Source of the DNA: Paracoccus sp. N5
Lineage (GTDB): Bacteria; Pseudomonadota; Alphaproteobacteria; Rhodobacterales; Rhodobacteraceae
Assembly: GCF_000371965.1 (NCBI RefSeq)
Contig: NZ_AQUO01000001.1
Location: 2,364,001-2,428,000, forward strand
Direction: 5' to 3'
DNA: 64,000 nucleotides
Below, piece after piece: positions 26,352 through 34,196 of this stretch; the first letter of the stretch is position 1, and every line of letters begins with the position of its first letter. Both the position numbers and the translations under genes were made by a program. The notes under the pieces were generated by a model, which was given only the letters and a program-made list of their open reading frames with translations, did no database searches and was not told the DNA's origin.

Positions 26352-26393
26352 GACGTTTGCCAAACGTCAGATAGCCCTAATGTTGGAGCTATC
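26352..26393. promoter_or_regulatory. palindromes upstream of the HEPN gene
   Basis: A perfect 17-bp palindrome (GACGTTTG at 26352-26359, C, CAAACGTC at 26361-26368) is followed two bases later by GATAGC (26370-26375) and GCTATC (26388-26393), which embed a repeated CCTAATG. Base composition shifts to AT-richer here. These could be operators for the gene starting at 26466, or part of a plsC 3' hairpin. Confidence 0.45.
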
Positions 26394-26465
26394 CCTAATG
26401 GTTGTTGGAGATGCCTCTGACGTAAGATACTCGTGTGTTGAAGGTAAGCTGCGCGAATTGAAACG

Positions 26466-27065
26466 ATGAACGACACCTGGACGCCCTCCAACAAGGAGCT
26501 TGAGCTCCTATCGACATCTGATGAAGACATACAGAAAAGGCATCAGACCTTTTGCTTTCATCGAGCAGACTTCACCAAGAGGATCGGAAGTGGAGACCGC
26601 TGGCAGCAGCTCATTCAGGCTCACCTATACTTCGAACATGTAGTGGCACAGATTCTCACAGAGGCACTGGCCAAGCCCGAGGCGATCTCCCTGTCACGTA
26701 TGGGCTTCAGTCAACGTATGGATCTGGTTGTGGCAATGGCACTTTTGCCGGACGAACTGGTGACGCCAATTCGCAAGATCAGTGGCCTACGCAATAAGAT
26801 CGCCCATGACCTGACATTTGAAGTCGGTGACAGCGATGTTCGTGACTTGGAAAACTGCACGCCTGTCAATCTCCGCGACGCTGTCCAGGCGGAGGCAGGA
26901 AGAATGGCAGGCCCCTTGGAGCTTCATGAATTACTCACGGTGATCCTGCTGAGAGCCGATATTATTCGGCAGGATAGTGCAGCACGTCGAGAGATTGGTA
27001 GGAAGTCAGAATTGAGGCTGCGAACGGTCCTCCGGAAGACCCCCAATGTGAAGTATGTTCGCTGA
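26466..27065 (+). CDS. HEPN-like protein, horizontally acquired
   Basis: 199 residues, unrecognised as a named gene. An all-helical protein with R-N-K-I-A-H at 109-114 (RX4H), the motif of HEPN ribonucleases and of DUF4145/MAE-type helper proteins. The motif sits after a helix beginning about residue 83, as expected. Codon use and GC content are visibly lower than in both neighbours, and the gene breaks an otherwise core region, so it looks acquired. No nucleotidyltransferase (MNT) partner or restriction gene is next to it. Start ATG at 26466 has only a weak ribosome site. Confidence 0.6.
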   Translation: MNDTWTPSNKELELLSTSDEDIQKRHQTFCFHRADFTKRIGSGDRWQQLIQAHLYFEHVVAQILTEALAKPEAISLSRMGFSQRMDLVVAMALLPDELVTPIRKISGLRNKIAHDLTFEVGDSDVRDLENCTPVNLRDAVQAEAGRMAGPLELHELLTVILLRADIIRQDSAARREIGRKSELRLRTVLRKTPNVKYVR

Positions 27066-27488
27066 TCTTGTGCCGTCCGCAAACGGCTCGGAGCGACGCT
27101 TGTCGCATGCGAGGTGGGATCGTAGTGCTTGGCGGCCGGCGCGGCAACGGCGATGCGGGACGAAGCCTTTGGCCTCTCGCACGGCGTCAACATGATCCGG
27201 CCATAAATCTTCGCGTTTCATGAGGTCGTCGAAGACCCCCGCCACCAAGCGCCTGTCACCGCTGTCCTGCCGCATCGCCCCCCGCAAGACCACGGAACGC
27301 ACACACCGACCAGCCGTCAGGTGCTCGGAAAACCTGCCCGCTTCCCACCCTCCGCACCGTTTCGCCGCGCGGGAACCCGCAGCGCGGCAAGGTCCCTTTT
27401 GACGAAATCCCGCGCGGGGGTCATTGTGCCGCGGCGCCGCGGACCCTACCTTCCACTCCGCCCCAGCGGCCGGAATTCAGGAGGACCG
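27066..27488. other. interval between the HEPN gene and the ABC-2 operon
   Basis: No gene I can support. A minus-strand frame of 98 codons (27006-27302) has protein-like composition but recalls no family and overlaps the HEPN 3' end; it may be a decayed gene. The last 15 bases (GCCGGAATTCAGGAGG) hold the strong ribosome site of the next gene. Confidence 0.5.
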
Positions 27489-28415
27489 ATGCGTCCGATC
27501 ATTGATATCGACCATATTTCAAAGTGTTATGAAAGCGGCACCGTGGCGCTGAACGACGTGTCCCTGCAGATCGAGTCGGGCGAGATCCTGGCGCTGCTCG
27601 GGCCGAACGGCGCCGGCAAGACCACGCTGATCTCGATCATCTGCGGGTTGGTGGTGCCGACTGGCGGCACGGTCCGCGTCGGCGGCCATGACATCCGCAG
27701 CGACTGGCGCGCGGCGCGCAAGCTGATCGGCCTGGTGCCGCAGGAGATCGCGCTGGAACCCTTCGAGAAGGTCATCGACTGCGTGCGCTTCACCCGCGGC
27801 CTTTACGGCGAGCCGCCGGACGAGGCCTATCTGGAAAGCCTGCTGCGCAGCCTGGCGCTGTGGGACAAGCGCGACGCCAGGACGCGCGAGCTGTCGGGCG
27901 GCATGAAGCGGCGGGTGCTGATCGCCAAGGCGCTGTCGCACCGGCCCAAGGTGCTGTTCCTGGACGAGCCCACCGCCGGGGTCGACGTGACGCTGCGGCG
28001 CGAGATGTGGCAGGTGGTGCGCGACCTGCGGGCGCAGGGCGTGACCATCATCCTGACCACGCATTACCTGGAAGAGGCCGAGGACATGGCCGACCGCATC
28101 GGCGTCATCAATCGCGGCCAGCTTCTGCTGGTGCGGCCCAAGGCCGAGCTGATGGGCGAATTCGGCAAGAAGCGCCTGACCATCGAGCTTTACCATCCGG
28201 TGGCGGACCTGCCGCTGGCCCTGGCCGGGCGGCTCGAGCAGTCCGAGGACGGCATGCGGCTGGGCTATGACTACGACACCCGGGCCGAGCGCACCGGCAT
28301 CGCCCGGCTGCTGGCGGAACTGGCCGAACATGGCATCGCGGTGCGCGACGTCTCGACCAAGCAGAGCAGCCTCGAGGAGATCTTCATGTCGCTGGTCGAG
28401 GAGGAAACCGCATGA
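27489..28415 (+). CDS. ABC-2 type transporter, ATP-binding subunit
   Basis: Nucleotide-binding subunit of a drug/polysaccharide-type exporter (NodI/CcmA-like group). 308 residues from ATG 27489, preceded by CAGGAGG. Walker A GPNGAGKTT at 38-46, signature LSGGMKRR, Walker B VLFLDEPTAGVD and the H-loop TTHYLEEAE are present. About 90 C-terminal residues follow the ATPase core, typical of ABC-2 ATPases. The permease gene overlaps its stop (ATGA). Substrate not identifiable. Confidence 0.92.
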   Translation: MRPIIDIDHISKCYESGTVALNDVSLQIESGEILALLGPNGAGKTTLISIICGLVVPTGGTVRVGGHDIRSDWRAARKLIGLVPQEIALEPFEKVIDCVRFTRGLYGEPPDEAYLESLLRSLALWDKRDARTRELSGGMKRRVLIAKALSHRPKVLFLDEPTAGVDVTLRREMWQVVRDLRAQGVTIILTTHYLEEAEDMADRIGVINRGQLLLVRPKAELMGEFGKKRLTIELYHPVADLPLALAGRLEQSEDGMRLGYDYDTRAERTGIARLLAELAEHGIAVRDVSTKQSSLEEIFMSLVEEETA

Positions 28416-29173
28416 ACTGGCGCTCCGCGCAGGCGGTCTTCAATCACGAAATGGCGCGGTTCTTCCGCACGGTCTGGCAGTCGCTGGCCTCGCCGGTGCT
28501 GTCGACCGTGCTCTATTTCGTGGTCTTCGGCGCCGCCATCGGCGGGCGCATCCAGTCGGTCGAGGGCGTGCCCTATGGCGCCTTCATCGTGCCCGGGCTG
28601 ATGATGCTGACCGTCTTGCAGCAATCGGTCAGCAACGCCAGCTTCGGCATCTATTTCCCGAAATTCTCGGGCACGATCTACGAATTGCTGGTGGCGCCGA
28701 CCGGCTGGATCGAGGTCACGCTGGGCTTCGTCGGCGCCGCGGCCGCCAAGGCCGTGCTGATCGCGCTGGTGATCCTCTTGACCAGCTTCTGGTTCAACGG
28801 CGTCCATATCGCGCATCCGTTCTGGATGCTGGCCTTCCTGGTGCTGACGGCGCTGGGCTTCTCGCTGCTGGGCTTCATCATCGGGCTTTGGGCCAAATCC
28901 TTCGAGCAGTTGCAGATCGTGCCGATGATGGTCATCACGCCCCTGGTCTTCCTGGGCGGCGCCTTCTACTCGGCCTCGATGCTGCCGCCGTTCTGGGAGG
29001 CGGTGGCGAAGCTGAACCCGGTGCTCTACCTGATCTCGGGCTTCCGCTGGAGCTTCTTCGACCTCGCCGACGTGCCGGTCGGCACCTCGCTGGCGGCGGT
29101 CGGGCTGATGATCCTGGTCTGCATGGGCGCGATCCGCTGGATCTTCCTGACCGGCTGGCGGCTCAGGGAATAG
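28412..29173 (+). CDS. ABC-2 type transporter, permease subunit
   Basis: Six-helix ABC2_membrane-family permease, 253 residues, translationally coupled to the ATPase gene. The conserved TMD block includes GLMMLTVLQQSVSN, and the late segment PLVFLGGAFYS with the motif near LNPVLYLISGFR is characteristic of this family (NodJ-like). The end overlaps the convergent cbiZ remnant by 11 bases. Confidence 0.9.
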   Translation: MNWRSAQAVFNHEMARFFRTVWQSLASPVLSTVLYFVVFGAAIGGRIQSVEGVPYGAFIVPGLMMLTVLQQSVSNASFGIYFPKFSGTIYELLVAPTGWIEVTLGFVGAAAAKAVLIALVILLTSFWFNGVHIAHPFWMLAFLVLTALGFSLLGFIIGLWAKSFEQLQIVPMMVITPLVFLGGAFYSASMLPPFWEAVAKLNPVLYLISGFRWSFFDLADVPVGTSLAAVGLMILVCMGAIRWIFLTGWRLRE

Positions 29174-29815
29174 GCGCGGCCTGCACCTGCCGGCCGTGGC
29201 GGGCGACCCAGGCCAGGGCGCCGCGCAGGACGGCATCGTGGACAGAGCGCCCGACCGCCTCGCCCAGTTCGGTATGCAGCCCGGCGAACCGCTCGGACCC
29301 GGGTCGCAGGCCAGCGCGATGCAATCCGTGCCGGTTCCCGTCGCAAGGCCCGAGGGCAGCACCACCCCGGCCGCCAGCACGGCGGCGGTGCGCGCCTGGG
29401 CGGCGATGCTCAGCGCCTCGATCATGGCGGCGCCGGTCAGCCCGGCCTCGACCAGCACCGCGATGTTGATGGTGCCATAGCCCGCGCGCGGAAACGCCCG
29501 CCGGTGGCCGACCCGCTCGGCATTGCCAAGGCCGACTGTCGCCAGGCAGCTCGCCGGGCCGGCCGTGGCCGTCACGGCATGTTCCAGCCCGCGCGAGGTC
29601 ATCATGCCGACAGCCGCGGCATGGCCGATGCCCGCCATCTCGGCCGCAAGCCAGGCCGTGGCATCGAAGCCGGGCGCCAGGTCGGCGTCGCGCACCTGCC
29701 GCCACAGGATATGCCGGGCGCGGCGAAAGCCGGGGCGATGCGGCGCAAAGGACAGCACGCGCCGCGGCCGGCCCAGGTCGGCGATCAGCCAGGGCGTGTC
29801 ATATGTGATCCGCAT
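29163..29815 (-). pseudogene. cbiZ: adenosylcobinamide amidohydrolase, frameshifted
   Basis: CbiZ cleaves the aminopropanol tail of adenosylcobinamide to let the cell salvage cobinamides. From MRITYDTPW at 29815 one frame carries the family features: MMTSRGLEHAV, TVGLGNAERVG, GYGTINIAV and TGTGTDCIALAC. The expected C-terminal part, AGLHTELGEAVGRSVHDAV to the stop at 29163, is in the neighbouring frame. The break lies at about 29293-29305 and equals a one-base loss in CCCGGGTCCGAG (coding strand). Either the gene is newly dead or the base is a sequencing error at a G/C run. Confidence 0.8.
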
Positions 29816-29878
29816 GCCATCCCTCGCTGCCCCTGTCCGGCGGTTACGCGGCCGGGCCGGGCGATGCAACCAGCAGCG

Positions 29879-30334
29879 TCAGCGGCACAGCCGGGTCTGC
29901 GGGTCCAGCGCGACATATTGCCGGGCGCTGATCTTGTGCATGTTCAGCGAATGCTTCCACTCGCCGTTCCATTTGCGCAGGATGCCGTTCCGGTAATATT
30001 GCGCCATCAGCTCGTCCACGATCGGCGGGATGATCGTGGTGCCGGGGATGCGCGGGGCGTGGAAGCCCACCGTGGCGCCCGGCCCCAGGCAGGCGTTCGG
30101 CAGGGTGATGTAGATCGTGCAGGCCGAGCGGCAATAGCCGCGCACCTCGACCGGCCGGCCGCTGCGGGCCAGTTGGTTGCGATACTGGATCGCCTCCAGC
30201 ACATTGCCGCCCTTGTTGTTCAGGATGACGATGGGCTTGCCGCGCGGCTGCGCGCTTGCCGGGGGGGCTGCGACCAGCCCCATGGACAGTGCGGCGGCCA
30301 GCGAAAGACGGGTCAGGATGGATGGCATGCTCAT
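29879..30334 (-). CDS. exported ClpP-fold-like protein (COG3904-type)
   Basis: About 150 residues with an N-terminal signal peptide ending ASAQ. The mature part contains PIVILNNKGGNV, then RSACTIYITLPNACLGPGATVGFH. In COG3904-type periplasmic proteins related to ClpP this is the place of the serine-containing turn (SAC) followed by the G-P-G / GFH segment. Function is unknown; a protease role is inference only. Start ATG at 30334 (or 30328). It is divergent from rimO over about 100 bases. Confidence 0.7.
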   Translation of the reverse strand: MSMPSILTRLSLAAALSMGLVAAPPASAQPRGKPIVILNNKGGNVLEAIQYRNQLARSGRPVEVRGYCRSACTIYITLPNACLGPGATVGFHAPRIPGTTIIPPIVDELMAQYYRNGILRKWNGEWKHSLNMHKISARQYVALDPQTRLCR

Positions 30335-30437
30335 GTCCCTTGCTATGCCTTGCCGAACGCGGAACGCCAAATGACGTTCCGGCGAGCCGCGCTTCCTGCT
30401 TAACAAGCGCCCCGCTTGCCACTATATGCCGCGCATC

Positions 30438-31823
30438 ATGAGCCAGAACCCGCCCCTGCTGCGCCCCGATCTCGCCCCCAGCCCGATCTTCGACTCTGCA
30501 CAAGGGGAGGGGGGGCGAAGGGACGGGCAACCGACCATCGGCATGGTCAGCCTCGGCTGTCCCAAGGCGCTGGTGGACAGCGAGCGCATCCTGACCCGCC
30601 TGCGCGCCGAGGGCTATGCCATCAGCCCCGACTACAAGGGCGCCGGCGCGGTGATCGTGAACACCTGCGGCTTCCTCGATTCGGCCAAGGCCGAGTCCCT
30701 GCAGGCCATCGGCGAGGCGCTGTCGGAAAACGGCAAGGTCATCGTCACCGGCTGCCTGGGGGCCGAGCCGGAATACATCACCGGCGCGCATCCTTCCGTG
30801 CTGGCGGTGACGGGCCCGCAGCAATACGAGCAGGTGCTGGACGCGGTGCATTCCGCCGTGCCGCCCGCGCCGGACCCGTTCGTGGACCTGCTGCCGGCCT
30901 CGGGGGTGAAGCTGACGCCGCGGCATTACAGCTATCTGAAGATCTCCGAGGGCTGCAACCACGCCTGCAAGTTCTGCATCATCCCCGACATGCGCGGCAA
31001 GCTGGTGTCGCGCCCGGCCCATGCGGTGATGCGCGAGGCCGAGAAGCTGGTCGAGGCCGGGGTGCGCGAACTGCTGGTGATCTCGCAGGATACTTCCGCC
31101 TACGGCCTTGACCGCAAATACGCGACCGAACGCGGCCACCGCGCCCATATCACCGACCTGGCCCGCGATCTGGGCGGATTGGGCGCCTGGGTGCGGCTGC
31201 ATTACGTCTATCCCTATCCGCATGTGCGCGACCTGATCCCGCTGATGGCGGATGGCCTGGTGCTGCCCTATCTCGACATCCCCTTCCAGCACGCGCACCC
31301 GGACACGCTGCACCGCATGGCCCGGCCGGCGGCGGCGGCCAGGACGCTGGACGAGATCGCCGCCTGGCGCGCGGCTTGTCCCGAGATCACCCTGCGCTCG
31401 ACCTTCATCGTCGGCTATCCGGGCGAAACCGAGGCCGAGTTCCAGACCCTGCTCGACTGGCTGGACGAGGCGCAGCTGGATCGCGTCGGCTGCTTCCAAT
31501 ACGAAAACGTCAAGGGCGCGCGGGCGAACCTGCTGCCCGACCACGTCCCCGACGCGGTCAAGCAGGAACGCTGGGACCGGTTCATGGAAAAGGCCCAGGC
31601 GATTTCCGAGGCGAAGCTCGCCGCCAAGGTCGGCCGCCGCATCGAGGTGATCGTCGATTCGGTCGATGCCGAGGGCGCCACCTGCCGCACGCAGGCCGAC
31701 GCGCCGGAAATCGACGGCAACCTGTTCATCGACGAAGGCTTCGAGAGCCTGACCCCCGGCGACATCGTGACGGTGACGGTGGACGAGGCCGGGGAATACG
31801 ACCTCTGGGGGCGGTTGGAGTGA
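30438..31823 (+). CDS. rimO: ribosomal protein S12 methylthiotransferase
   Basis: Radical-SAM enzyme that methylthiolates Asp88 of ribosomal protein S12. I chose ATG 30438 (MSQNPPLLRPDLAP), the usual Rhodobacterales start, over ATG 30426. N-terminal MTTase domain cysteines are C41, C77 and C106. The radical-SAM cluster CNHACKFC has C173, C177 and C180. A C-terminal TRAM domain ends in YDLWGRLE. Length is 461 residues, as expected. Confidence 0.96.
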   Translation: MSQNPPLLRPDLAPSPIFDSAQGEGGRRDGQPTIGMVSLGCPKALVDSERILTRLRAEGYAISPDYKGAGAVIVNTCGFLDSAKAESLQAIGEALSENGKVIVTGCLGAEPEYITGAHPSVLAVTGPQQYEQVLDAVHSAVPPAPDPFVDLLPASGVKLTPRHYSYLKISEGCNHACKFCIIPDMRGKLVSRPAHAVMREAEKLVEAGVRELLVISQDTSAYGLDRKYATERGHRAHITDLARDLGGLGAWVRLHYVYPYPHVRDLIPLMADGLVLPYLDIPFQHAHPDTLHRMARPAAAARTLDEIAAWRAACPEITLRSTFIVGYPGETEAEFQTLLDWLDEAQLDRVGCFQYENVKGARANLLPDHVPDAVKQERWDRFMEKAQAISEAKLAAKVGRRIEVIVDSVDAEGATCRTQADAPEIDGNLFIDEGFESLTPGDIVTVTVDEAGEYDLWGRLE

Positions 31824-31827
31824 CGGC

Positions 31828-32202
31828 CTAGGCGCCGGCGGCCGGAACCAGGGCCTCGGCCAGTTCCGACAGCACCCGCTCGGCCTCTTCGGGGTCGAAA
31901 TCGGTCTTGTAGCGCTTGCGGACGCCGTGGTCGGACAGCAGGTGGTATTGCGAGGCCGCGACGTCATGGCGGGCAAGGCAGTTGCGCACGCAGGCCAGCG
32001 CGCAGCCGTCGATGGCGATGATCGGGCGGCCCGAGGTGGCGATGCGGACCAGCTTCGGCACGTCGCCGCCGACTCCGGCGATGCAGGACATTTCGGCCAG
32101 TCCGCGGCGGTCCATCTGCACCGCAAGGTAGTTCGCCATCTGCGCCGCGCTGGAGCAGCCAGAGCAGGAATAGACCAGGGGCAGCTGGGCGTGCGCGTTC
32201 AT
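31828..32202 (-). CDS. DGC-domain putative zinc-binding protein
   Basis: 124 residues with the family pattern: CSGCSSAAQ at the start, an MSCIAGVGG segment and DGCALACVRNCL. These are the cysteine pairs of the DGC (D-G-C) domain, thought to bind zinc or a metal cluster. Start ATG 32202. It is tail-to-tail with rimO with a 4-base gap. The family is of unknown function; it has been noted near metal or c-type cytochrome genes elsewhere, but nothing here supports a specific role. Confidence 0.8.
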   Translation of the reverse strand: MNAHAQLPLVYSCSGCSSAAQMANYLAVQMDRRGLAEMSCIAGVGGDVPKLVRIATSGRPIIAIDGCALACVRNCLARHDVAASQYHLLSDHGVRKRYKTDFDPEEAERVLSELAEALVPAAGA

Positions 32203-32297
32203 CACCGACCTCGCATACACTTTCGGCCAGTGGACCATGGCTGGCCCGGCCCTGTCGATGGACAAGGTGTCGCATGCGGCAGGGTTGACGGCGCGGG

Positions 32298-33149
32298 CTA
32301 GATGCAGCCCTCCAGCAGCGTCTCCAGCTCGGCCGCATCGCGGCGATAGCGGGCCATGGTGCGCTGCATCGTCGCCTGGAAGGTCGCCTTGGTCGCCATC
32401 AGCCCGCCCGAGGTTTCCAGCCTCCGGTTGAAGGCGCCCTCGAGCTCGCGGTTGTAACTCGCCATCGCCTTGGCGATCTGCGCCGCCGCGCCGACCCGCT
32501 TGGAGGCCGGCGTGTCCAGCGTGTCGGCGGTGCGCTGGATCAGGCCGGCCGCCGCCTCGACCCCGGCTTCGGCGGTGCGGGTGTTGCGCGCACTGCCGCC
32601 TTGGGCGCCGGTGATATTGTCGATGCTGGACCAGCCCCCCAGCGCCAGGTCGGCCGTGCCCTTGGCATAGGCGCCGCCGGCGCCCTTGGCGGGCGTATGG
32701 GTCAGCGCCCGCTGCGCCAGGGTGCGCGCGAACTCCTTGCCCGAGACCGAGCCGTTCGCCACCCCCGCAGCACCACCATAGACGTCGCTGAAGGTCTGCG
32801 TGCCGTCGGCCAGCGCCCGCACCGCGTCGCCCGCCTTCAGTCCCGAGACCTGCATGATCGCCGCGCCCAGGTCCAGCGTCGCCAGCGCCGTCTTGTGGAT
32901 CAGGTCGACGACCAGCCAGACCCGGCCCTCATCGTTCAGCCGGTCCAGCTCCAGCGTCATCTCGCGGTATTCGCGCTCGGCCGCGGCGATCAGCCGGCGC
33001 AGGTTGTCGAGCTTGGCGCGGTTGTCGCGGCATTGCGCCGGCGGCAGCACGCGGCCCCGGCGCAGCGCATCCGCCGGGCTGAGGATCGACTTGCGCGGCA
33101 CCGGGCTGTGCTGCGGCGCTTGGCGGTTGTTGGGCAGGAAACCGGTCAT
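32298..33149 (-). CDS. hypothetical protein with helical core
   Basis: 283 residues, not recognised. ATG 33149 has GGAGG five bases upstream. Residues about 45-85 form a charged helix (REYREMTLELDRLNDEGR), then a mixed Gly/Ala-rich region (about 95-190), then further amphipathic helices with regular Arg/Glu spacing to the end. No signal peptide or membrane segment is clear. The composition recalls lysozyme-inhibitor-like or toxin-delivery proteins only superficially. Codon use matches the core neighbours. Confidence 0.7.
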   Translation of the reverse strand: MTGFLPNNRQAPQHSPVPRKSILSPADALRRGRVLPPAQCRDNRAKLDNLRRLIAAAEREYREMTLELDRLNDEGRVWLVVDLIHKTALATLDLGAAIMQVSGLKAGDAVRALADGTQTFSDVYGGAAGVANGSVSGKEFARTLAQRALTHTPAKGAGGAYAKGTADLALGGWSSIDNITGAQGGSARNTRTAEAGVEAAAGLIQRTADTLDTPASKRVGAAAQIAKAMASYNRELEGAFNRRLETSGGLMATKATFQATMQRTMARYRRDAAELETLLEGCI

Positions 33150-33268
33150 GTGCACCTCCGTTGCAGCAGAGGTTAACCACGCGCGCGCCGGCTGTCGATA
33201 TGCGGCTTCCCCCTTCGGCCGGGCTGGCTTAGGTAGGGGCCTGACGGTGACGGATGAAGGCGGAACGC

Positions 33269-34126
33269 ATGAACTGGGACCCCGAAGGCAAGCCCCGCAA
33301 GCCCGATTTCCTGGGGATCGGCGCGCAAAAGGCCGGCACGACCTGGCTGTCGCAGATGCTCTCGCAGCATCCCGAGGTCTGGACGCCGCCCTTCAAGGAG
33401 GTGCAGTTCTTCAACCACCGCTTCATCGAGGAGCACCGCAAATGGCTGCCCTGGCATTTCCGCCGCGGCCGCCAGAACATCCAGAAGCGCTGGGATGCCA
33501 GGGGCGAAGAGATGCCGCCCGCGATGACGCGCTATCTGAACCGCATCACGCGCGAGCCGATGTTCACCAACCACTGGTACAAGCTGGTGTTCTCGCCCGC
33601 GCCCAAGGGCACGCATCCGATCGACGTGACGCCGGAATATTCGACGCTTCCGGCGGAAGGCGTGGAATTCGTGGCAAAATTCCTGCCCGACGCCAAGTTC
33701 GTCTATATCATCCGCCACCCCGTCGACCGGGCGGTGTCGCAGCTGAAGATGAACCTGACCCGCGCCCGCCGCAAACCGAAGACCGTCGAGGACTGGCTGA
33801 CCGAAGTCGAGGATCCGGTGCTGATGGATCGCGGCGACTACATGAGCTATGTGCCGCGCTGGAACGCGCATTTCGGGCCGGACCGGCTGCTCTACATGCC
33901 CTTCGGCATGATCGCCCGCGACCCCCTGGGCTTCCTGCGCCGGGTCGAGGACTTCCTGGGCCTGCCCGCGCATGACTATCGCGACATCGGCAAGAAGGTC
34001 TTTGCCTCGGACAATTCGCTGGCGCTGCCCGACAAGGCCCGCGCCCGGCTGCGCGAGAAGCTGGAGCCGCAATTCGGCTTCCTCGACCGCACCTTCGGAC
34101 TGGATTTCACCCGCCAGTTCCGCTGA
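33269..34126 (+). CDS. sulfotransferase domain protein
   Basis: Uses PAPS to sulfate an unidentified acceptor (sulfolipid, saccharide or similar). The 5'-phosphosulfate loop IGAQKAGTTWLS lies near residue 17 and the 3'-phosphate segment YIIRHPVDRAVSQ about 130 residues later. Length 285 from ATG 33269 (AAGG eight bases upstream); ATG 33254 is an alternative. Bacterial deacetylase/sulfotransferase (heparan-like) proteins look similar. Nothing next to it names the acceptor. Confidence 0.88.
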   Translation: MNWDPEGKPRKPDFLGIGAQKAGTTWLSQMLSQHPEVWTPPFKEVQFFNHRFIEEHRKWLPWHFRRGRQNIQKRWDARGEEMPPAMTRYLNRITREPMFTNHWYKLVFSPAPKGTHPIDVTPEYSTLPAEGVEFVAKFLPDAKFVYIIRHPVDRAVSQLKMNLTRARRKPKTVEDWLTEVEDPVLMDRGDYMSYVPRWNAHFGPDRLLYMPFGMIARDPLGFLRRVEDFLGLPAHDYRDIGKKVFASDNSLALPDKARARLREKLEPQFGFLDRTFGLDFTRQFR

Positions 34127-34196
34127 GACTTTCCCTTTCCGCCCGTCTCGACTACATATCCGCGCGATTCACGGGTCTCAGAGACGGGGAAAGATC

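Noticed and set aside
24137..26530. 797-codon minus-strand frame over ftsE, ftsX and plsC
   Set aside because: Three conserved genes lie on the plus strand with coupled starts.
27006..27302. 98-codon minus-strand frame after the HEPN gene
   Set aside because: Protein-like composition but overlaps the HEPN 3' end and recalls no known family; not enough to call a gene.
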